Below are positions 6,349-10,791 of a stretch of DNA of 10,791 bases, in pieces; positions within the stretch are counted from its first letter, which is position 1, and each line of letters opens with the position of its first letter. Origin of the DNA: Vulcanisaeta sp. MG_3 (GTDB lineage Archaea; Thermoproteota; Thermoprotei; Thermoproteales; Thermocladiaceae); the NCBI GenBank assembly GCA_001516765.1, contig LOCH01000011.1:1-10791 (forward strand). The letters run 5' to 3'. The notes beneath the pieces were generated by a model. That model was not told where the DNA came from, searched no databases, and saw only the letters and a program-made list of their open reading frames with translations. A program made the translations under genes and the position numbers.

Positions 6349-7047
6349 TCACGATATTCCTATTATGAACCTGGCATCCGCAGCATAAGCTCCCTTACCC
6401 CTCTCGAGGATAATGATGGGGTTTAGATCAGCCTCTACGATGTTTGGATTATCCGAAAGAAGTTCGGAGAACCTAGTTATTATGTAGACTACGGCCTCCT
6501 CATCCCTAGCGGGCATGTTTCTATAACCATTGAATAATTTATAGCCCCTTATTTCCCTAATCATTGCCCTAGCATCCTCCTCACTAACGGGCACTATCCT
6601 AAAGCTGACATCCTGGAGTACCTCCACTAAGACACCACCGAGACCAAAGGCTATCACATGCCCAAATATTGGGTCCTTGGTGGCACCAACTATGGTCTCC
6701 AAGCCCTCAGGCACCATCTTCTGCACCAGGAAACCACTCACCCTAGCATACGGCGCCTTCTCCTTAATATTGGACCTAATTCTCTCACACGCGCTCCTTA
6801 ATTCATCATCATTGCTTATATTTAGTATAACGCCACCAACGTCAGATTTATGAACTATATCGGGAGAAACCACCTTAAGAACTATTGGGTAACCAATGTC
6901 TTTAACGACTCTAAGTGCCTCATCAACGTCCTGAACAAGGGCAAAATCGGGAACTGGGATGTTGTACTGCCTAAGTAACTCAAAGGATTCATGCTCAAGT
7001 AGCTTATACCTACCCTCCTCAATAGCCTTTGCAATTATTGGGTTCAT
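6349..7047 (-). CDS. acdB: ADP-forming acyl-CoA (acetyl-CoA) synthetase, beta subunit
   Basis: This is the ATP-grasp subunit of the archaeal ADP-forming acetyl-CoA synthetase, which converts acyl-CoA + ADP + Pi into acid + CoA + ATP. It receives phosphate from the alpha subunit and passes it to ADP. The 232 residues match the stand-alone beta subunit. The phosphate-relay histidine is His66 in SPDIVHKSDVGGV (61-73), comparable to His71 of the Pyrococcus beta subunit. FGLGG (134-138), EADLNP (205-210) and ADAR (223-226) belong to the ATP-grasp core. I start at ATG 7045-7047 rather than the GTG nine bases upstream. That ATG overlaps the alpha stop as ATGA, and the G-rich SD GGGGGTGGG (7052-7060) would contain the GTG. 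Overlap implies coupled translation in a 1:1 complex. Confidence 0.93.
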   Translation of the reverse strand: MNPIIAKAIEEGRYKLLEHESFELLRQYNIPVPDFALVQDVDEALRVVKDIGYPIVLKVVSPDIVHKSDVGGVILNISNDDELRSACERIRSNIKEKAPYARVSGFLVQKMVPEGLETIVGATKDPIFGHVIAFGLGGVLVEVLQDVSFRIVPVSEEDARAMIREIRGYKLFNGYRNMPARDEEAVVYIITRFSELLSDNPNIVEADLNPIIILERGKGAYAADARFIIGIS

Positions 7048-8492
7048 GCTACCCACCCCCTGATTGCACCCTTAATCTTGGCATACTCGTATAGGGCCCA
7101 TAGGGCCTTAGCGGCTCTATGCGGAGCGTGGTAAACGGGTATCCCACTCTCCTCCAAGTGTCTCTCGAACTTAGCCACATACTCATTACCACCAAAGCTA
7201 ACAACAACTATTGGCTTATTAAACCTCCTTGCCTCAACGATGTAGTTGCCTAGGTTTATGGTTAGGCCAGGTATCTGCATCAGGGCTATTATTAGGGCCA
7301 TGTCCACATAGCTCGTGGGTAGTACGGTGTCTAGCACAAACTTGTACATGGCATCTGTGGCGCTACCCGTCAAATCTATTGGATTGCGTGTAACAGCTAA
7401 TGGTGGCAATTGCTTCCTAAGAATTTCCTGCAAGCTCTCCGAGAGTTCTGGTACCTGCAGTCCACGCGTATCTAACGCATCAACTGATTGTATACCCATA
7501 CCTCCGCTGTCCGTTATAACCAACACCCTGTTTCCCCTCGGTAGTGGTTGTGTCGCCAGGGCCTTGGCCATGTCGAAGGCATCCGTTAAGTTATCAGCCT
7601 CAATAACCCCCGCCTGTCTTAGCATTGCTCGGTATATTTCGTAGTTGCCAGCCAATGCAGCCGTGTGGGACTTAACAGCACCTGATGCGGCCTTGGTTCT
7701 TCCGGCCTTATATACAACCACCGGTTTTATACCAACGACCTCCCTCAGCACATCAAGCAGTTTCTTGCCCTCCCCTGGGTATTTCAACCCTTCCATGTAC
7801 ATTACGATGACCTTGATCCTACTATCCTTGGCTAGGTATTCGAGTAGTTCTGCTTCGTTTATGTCGAGCTTGTTGCCGTAGTTTACAGCTAAACCAACAC
7901 CAATATTCCTCCTGGCAGCCCAATCAAGGATTGCACCAGCAACAGCACCACTCTGGCTAATCAATGCGAGGGGACCAGGTTTAGGCCTACCCATCCTATC
8001 CTCAGGGAGAAAGAATGTGTCCAAACCATTAAACGCATTATAAACACCAATACAATTGGGCCCAAGTACCCTTATTCGATTTAAAGCAACCTTCTTAAGC
8101 TCCTCCTCCAACCTGGCACCCTCCTCACCAACCTCACTAAAACCACCACTAATTATTATGGTCACCTTAGCACCCTTCCTAATACATTCGTCAGTTACCT
8201 TAGGAACTGCTGGTGCGGGAACGGCGATGACGCATAGATCAACCTCATCCTGAACATCAAGAACGGACTTGTAGTACTTAGTACCATTAACCTCGTCATA
8301 TTTAGGATTCACAAGGTAAACCTTGCCCTTAAACTTCGTTAGTAGATTCTTGGTAATAACACCACCAACACTATTTTCCCTAGGTGTTGCACCAATTATC
8401 GCAACCGATCTAGGATTGAACAATAAATCCAACGGTGATGTTATTGTTAATTCTACGGATTTACCACTCTGAACCTGCGATTGCGGTTCCAT
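7044..8492 (-). CDS. acdA: ADP-forming acyl-CoA (acetyl-CoA) synthetase, alpha subunit
   Basis: This is the CoA-binding and catalytic subunit of the same enzyme, the main route in many archaea for making ATP from acyl-CoA during sugar or peptide fermentation. The 482 residues fit the stand-alone alpha subunit. Residues about 18-145 form the CoA-binding Rossmann domain (AIIGATPRENSVGG 31-44, ending in GPNCIG 144-149). SQSGAV (179-184) opens the second ligase domain. The phosphorylated histidine is His276 in KSHTAALAG (274-282), comparable to His257 of Pyrococcus. TDSGGMG (327-333) marks the third domain. A short polar N-terminal tail (about 1-17) precedes the fold. The ATG at 8490-8492 follows a TATA box about 31 bp upstream. 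Whether it prefers acetyl-, branched-chain or aryl-CoA cannot be judged from motifs. Confidence 0.94.
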   Translation of the reverse strand: MEPQSQVQSGKSVELTITSPLDLLFNPRSVAIIGATPRENSVGGVITKNLLTKFKGKVYLVNPKYDEVNGTKYYKSVLDVQDEVDLCVIAVPAPAVPKVTDECIRKGAKVTIIISGGFSEVGEEGARLEEELKKVALNRIRVLGPNCIGVYNAFNGLDTFFLPEDRMGRPKPGPLALISQSGAVAGAILDWAARRNIGVGLAVNYGNKLDINEAELLEYLAKDSRIKVIVMYMEGLKYPGEGKKLLDVLREVVGIKPVVVYKAGRTKAASGAVKSHTAALAGNYEIYRAMLRQAGVIEADNLTDAFDMAKALATQPLPRGNRVLVITDSGGMGIQSVDALDTRGLQVPELSESLQEILRKQLPPLAVTRNPIDLTGSATDAMYKFVLDTVLPTSYVDMALIIALMQIPGLTINLGNYIVEARRFNKPIVVVSFGGNEYVAKFERHLEESGIPVYHAPHRAAKALWALYEYAKIKGAIRGWVA

Positions 8493-8518
8493 AATTATCG
8501 AGGTGTCCTCATAGTTAA

Positions 8519-8528
8519 TTTTTAAAAA
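8519..8528 (-). promoter_or_regulatory. TATA box for acdAB
   Basis: The minus-strand sequence TTTTTAAAAA is centred about 31 bp before the acdA ATG. It is preceded by GAAAGG (8529-8534), which resembles a TFB recognition element. The predicted leader is only a few bases. Confidence 0.6.
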
Positions 8529-8545
8529 CCTTTCTATTGATAAGT

Positions 8546-8562
8546 AAATAAACTATTTATTT
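8546..8562. promoter_or_regulatory. Palindrome upstream of acdA TATA box, possible operator
   Basis: AAATAAA-CTA-TTTATTT is a perfect 7-bp inverted repeat with a 3-bp centre. It begins 17 bp beyond the acdA TATA box, where archaeal activators such as Lrp-type proteins often bind. AT-richness raises the chance that it is coincidental. Confidence 0.35.
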
Positions 8563-8670
8563 CTGGTAGTTGTGAAATTCAATAAAATATTTTTACCCTA
8601 AACCAAGTTATTGAGATAAATTACTAAATATCTTCGATAAAAAATAATTTAAGTATTAAATTAGATAGAT

Positions 8671-8682
8671 TAAAATTTAAAA
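8671..8682 (+). promoter_or_regulatory. TATA box for the aminotransferase gene
   Basis: TAAAATTTAAAA is centred about 29 bp before the ATG at 8706. No SD is seen, so the transcript should be leaderless or nearly so. Confidence 0.58.
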
Positions 8683-8705
8683 GGAAGAAAATATCAGCTT
8701 TACCG

Positions 8706-10025
8706 ATGGGAAGGTCGGAAGAACTTCTTAAGGAACTAGATGAGTACTTGATGACGAACCTATACCCAACCCATAAGATTGTTGTTAGAGAGGCTCGTGA
8801 TGTGTACGTGTACGATGTTGATGGTAATGTTTATCTCGACTTCATGACCGTGGTAACAACGGCATTACTAGGTCATAATCCGCCTGGGCTTGTTGATGCC
8901 ATAACAGAGACCGCAAAGAGACTGGTGGCTGGTAATGGTTATAACTGGTACACGGAGGAGTTGTTGAATGCTGCAAAGGCCGTACTCAGCCTATTCCCTG
9001 ACAAGAACATGTACAATAAGGTACACTTCAAATTAAGTGGTTCGGAGGGTATTGAGTTAGCCCTTAAGATAGCCAGGAGGTATACGAAGAACACCTACGT
9101 GATGTACCTAATGGGTGGTTACCATGGTAGGACGTACCTAACGGGTGTCTATCATGGGATGAGGAGGAAGGAGTATGGACCATTGCCACCAGGCACGTTA
9201 GTGGCACCATTCCCATACCCATACAGGTGCCCATTCGGGGAAATGCCACCCGAGGAGTGCGGTAAGGTGGCTGTGGAGACGATAGAGTACTACATAAATT
9301 ATGTGGCGATAAAGGATGTTTGCTGCCTCGTGACGGAGCCAATACAGGGTGTTGGTGGTATTGTTGTGCCGCCTAAGAACTTCTTTGAAGACCTTAAGAA
9401 GATCCTAGACACCTATGGAATACTGCTGATATTTGACGAGGTTCAATCGGGCATGGGTAGGACAGGCACAACCTGGGCCTTTGAGCAGTTCAACGTTAAA
9501 CCTGACATAGTGGTTGCCGCCAAAGGCATGACCGGTGGACTACCGGCATCCGCGGTTGTTACCCGTAAGGAGATAGCATCGGTTATGCAATTGAACGATG
9601 AGCACTCGACATTTGGTGCCTCCGCATTAATAATGGCTGCGGTTAAGGCTACGGTCGATTACTACAATATCCATAAGGAGGAACTCCTAAGCAATGCAAG
9701 GAAAATGGGTGATTACGCCATGAAGAGGCTAATGGAGCTTTACGACAAACACCCACTCATTGGTGATGTCAGGGGTTTGGGTCTAATGATTGGTATAGAG
9801 CTTGTTAAGAATAGGAAGACGAAGGAGCCAGCCACTAAAGAGACAAGTGACATATGCCTAAACAGGGCTTTAAAGAGGGGCGTGCTTTTCGTCACCAGTG
9901 GTTGGAATGGTAACGTGATAAGGTTTGCGCCTCCATTGACCGTTAAGCAGGAGCACATAGATAAGGCGATAGATGCCTTAGATAAGTCGTTAGGTGAAAT
10001 TGAGAAGGAGGAGAATATAAAGTAA
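8706..10025 (+). CDS. Class III PLP-dependent aminotransferase (4-aminobutyrate aminotransferase-like)
   Basis: This is a fold-type I, class III pyridoxal-phosphate enzyme that should move an amino group between an amino acid or omega-amine and a 2-oxoacid. The 439 residues are typical in length. Visible motifs are VYDVDGNVYLDF (35-46), the phosphate-binding SGSE (111-114), GGYHGRT (137-143), EPIQGVGG (211-218), the cofactor-binding Asp244 in IFDEVQSGMGRTG (242-254), the Schiff-base Lys273 in AAKGMTGGLP, and the C-terminal IRFAPPLTV (405-413) with Arg406. A PYRCPFGEMPPEEC insert (172-185) is typical of archaeal GABA-aminotransferase-like members. The same branch includes enzymes for GABA, ornithine and broad-range amino-acid racemases, so the substrate is open. 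It is transcribed divergently from the acyl-CoA synthetase, which suggests amino-acid breakdown. The ATG agrees with its TATA box spacing. Confidence 0.9.
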   Translation: MGRSEELLKELDEYLMTNLYPTHKIVVREARDVYVYDVDGNVYLDFMTVVTTALLGHNPPGLVDAITETAKRLVAGNGYNWYTEELLNAAKAVLSLFPDKNMYNKVHFKLSGSEGIELALKIARRYTKNTYVMYLMGGYHGRTYLTGVYHGMRRKEYGPLPPGTLVAPFPYPYRCPFGEMPPEECGKVAVETIEYYINYVAIKDVCCLVTEPIQGVGGIVVPPKNFFEDLKKILDTYGILLIFDEVQSGMGRTGTTWAFEQFNVKPDIVVAAKGMTGGLPASAVVTRKEIASVMQLNDEHSTFGASALIMAAVKATVDYYNIHKEELLSNARKMGDYAMKRLMELYDKHPLIGDVRGLGLMIGIELVKNRKTKEPATKETSDICLNRALKRGVLFVTSGWNGNVIRFAPPLTVKQEHIDKAIDALDKSLGEIEKEENIK

Positions 10026-10051
10026 TCAGAATAGTAGTGAAGGCCTTAAAA

Positions 10052-10459
10052 TTAATTTTCACCAAGGACTTTTCTAATCCTGCCCTCAAGTATCTTCTTA
10101 GGCACAGCACCAACAACGAAGTCTGCAGGCTCACCATCCCTGAATATTATTACCGTGGGTAAGCTCATCACACCATATTTAGCAGCCACATCAGGCCACT
10201 GCTGCGTATTTAATCTACCAAAGGCTACACACGGCATCTCCTTAGCCAAGGCCTTCATTATGGGCTCTAGCAGGAAACATGGAGCACACCACGGCGCCCA
10301 GAAGTCCACAACAACAACCTTCCTACTCCTAACAAAGCTCTCGAAACCATCCTCACCAAGCTCAACAACATCATTCCCAGCCCCCTTCAACAACTCCCTA
10401 GCCTTCCTCTCTATTATCTTATTCAACTCCTCATCATTTTCACTTCCATCCATTGTCAT
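10052..10459 (-). CDS. Thioredoxin-like protein with N-terminal extension
   Basis: This cytoplasmic disulphide reductase of the thioredoxin family is 135 residues long, against about 105-110 for classical thioredoxin. The fold covers about 31-135: VVVVDFWAPWCAPC (48-61) with active-site Cys58 and Cys61, the cis-proline loop SLPT (99-102, Pro101), and the terminal GAVPKKILEGRI helix. The first 30 residues are an acidic and basic helix not found in the minimal protein. One extra cysteine (Cys77) is present. No signal peptide or membrane segment precedes the fold. The ATG at 10457-10459 is preferred over the one two codons later because the TATA box is centred 26 bp upstream. The gene converges on the aminotransferase with only 26 bp between stops. 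No reductase gene is nearby, so its electron donor is unknown. Confidence 0.92.
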   Translation of the reverse strand: MTMDGSENDEELNKIIERKARELLKGAGNDVVELGEDGFESFVRSRKVVVVDFWAPWCAPCFLLEPIMKALAKEMPCVAFGRLNTQQWPDVAAKYGVMSLPTVIIFRDGEPADFVVGAVPKKILEGRIRKVLGEN

Positions 10460-10715
10460 GAGTGAATCGAAGACTTATCTAAATTTTAAACATTACTCGG
10501 TCAATAATAAGACAGGAATAACAGATAAAAACGAAAATCAAGCAGTACACAAAAACTATAATGATGCAACACACCATTAAGGAACAAAATACGTACTCAC
10601 CACGAAAACACCAACTCTCAGGAAACCCTAAAAATGAATGAGATCCTTATGGAAATAGAATATTTCGCTCCTTCAAATCAAGGCCCTGTCTCTAAAATTT
10701 AATTCGACCATCCTA
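10460..10715. other. Intergenic region, no gene recognised
   Basis: This 256-bp AT-rich stretch separates the divergent thioredoxin gene and the partial gene at the window edge. Apart from the thioredoxin promoter and a TATA-like TAAAATTTAA at 10693-10702, I see nothing definite. A 22-codon ATG frame at 10634-10702 has neither an SD nor recognisable content. Confidence 0.45.
10481..10490 (-). promoter_or_regulatory. TATA box for the thioredoxin gene
   Basis: On the minus strand the sequence is TTTAAAATTT, centred about 26 bp before the first ATG of the gene. It supports that start and a leaderless message. Confidence 0.58.
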
Positions 10716-10791
10716 ATGGTTGTTTGTCTAGAGGACTTGAATACCAAGGTACCTATTGAGTTTTTAACATTGATATTGAGAGATTACGGTA
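10716..10791 (+). CDS. Possible start of a gene, cut by the window end
   Basis: From ATG 10716 the frame stays open to the last base, giving 25 codons that begin MVVCLEDLNTKVPIEFLTL and continue as a mixed hydrophobic/charged helix-like sequence (ending LRDYG). A TATA-like sequence at 10693-10702 lies only about 20 bp upstream, slightly short for a leaderless start at this ATG; an in-frame TTG at 10737 is an alternative. There is no SD. The fragment is too short to assign a family. It is reported because the upstream box and amino-acid make-up are gene-like. Confidence 0.4.
   Translation, partial: MVVCLEDLNTKVPIEFLTLILRDYG

Larger units (their letters stand above)
8493..8705. promoter_or_regulatory. 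Divergent AT-rich promoter region between acdA and aminotransferase genes
   Basis: This 213-bp region holds the promoters of both flanking genes. It contains a perfect 7-3-7 palindrome (8546-8562), a weaker AGATA/TATCT inverted repeat with a 10-bp spacer (8614-8618, 8629-8633), and a small GAGG/CCTC dyad next to acdA (8500-8510). No small gene or structured RNA is evident. The layout could allow one regulator to control both genes. Confidence 0.55.

Noticed and set aside
10155..10580. 141-codon plus-strand frame opposite the thioredoxin gene
   Set aside because: It mirrors the thioredoxin coding strand, has low-complexity Ser/Thr-rich content, and lacks an SD or promoter.
10670..10683. TTCAAATC resembling a tRNA T-loop
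   Set aside because: The flanking bases do not pair as a T-arm and no acceptor or anticodon arm can be found nearby.
10634..10702. 22-codon ATG frame upstream of the partial gene at the window end
   Set aside because: It has no SD, no clear promoter and no recognisable protein features; it is likely a chance frame in AT-rich DNA.

Overview
The window looks like chromosomal DNA from a hyperthermophilic crenarchaeon, most likely of the Thermoproteales (Vulcanisaeta/Caldivirga-like; this placement is inference). The reasons are an XPB-like helicase of archaeal type, a two-subunit ADP-forming acyl-CoA synthetase, a DUF1152 protein, and TATA-like boxes centred about 25-30 bp upstream of start codons that mostly lack a Shine-Dalgarno (SD) sequence, as in leaderless archaeal transcription. 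GTG starts are common and base composition is moderate.

Layout. Positions 1-1700 (+) hold a 5'-truncated XPB-like DNA helicase. Positions 1735-3180 (+) hold a tight four-gene cluster of small membrane-anchored proteins. Its second member (53 aa, 1920-2081) overlaps both neighbours, and its last is a 270-aa protein with ten N-glycosylation sequons. Positions 3240-4259 (+) hold a DUF1152 protein with its own promoter. On the minus strand follow two unrecognised small genes (4380-4859 and 4905-5228), an HtpX-family membrane zinc protease (5336-6310), and the beta and alpha subunits of an ADP-forming acyl-CoA synthetase (6349-7047 and 7044-8492), joined by an ATGA overlap. A 213-bp AT-rich divergent region leads to a class III PLP aminotransferase (8706-10025, +). 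A thioredoxin-like gene converges on it (10052-10459, -). A probable gene begins at 10716 (+) and leaves the window.

How they may work together. Transamination feeds 2-oxoacids or semialdehydes into acyl-CoA formation. The ADP-forming synthetase then releases the acid while making ATP. The divergent placement of aminotransferase and synthetase fits amino-acid fermentation or nitrogen/carbon overflow, but the substrate cannot be read from sequence. HtpX and thioredoxin are housekeeping quality-control and redox proteins.

The least explained part is the four-gene membrane cluster. Its last member has the gross shape of a pilin or pseudopilin (membrane helix, helical stalk, beta-rich end), but no processing site is visible. 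No RNA genes, CRISPR arrays or insertion sequences were found.
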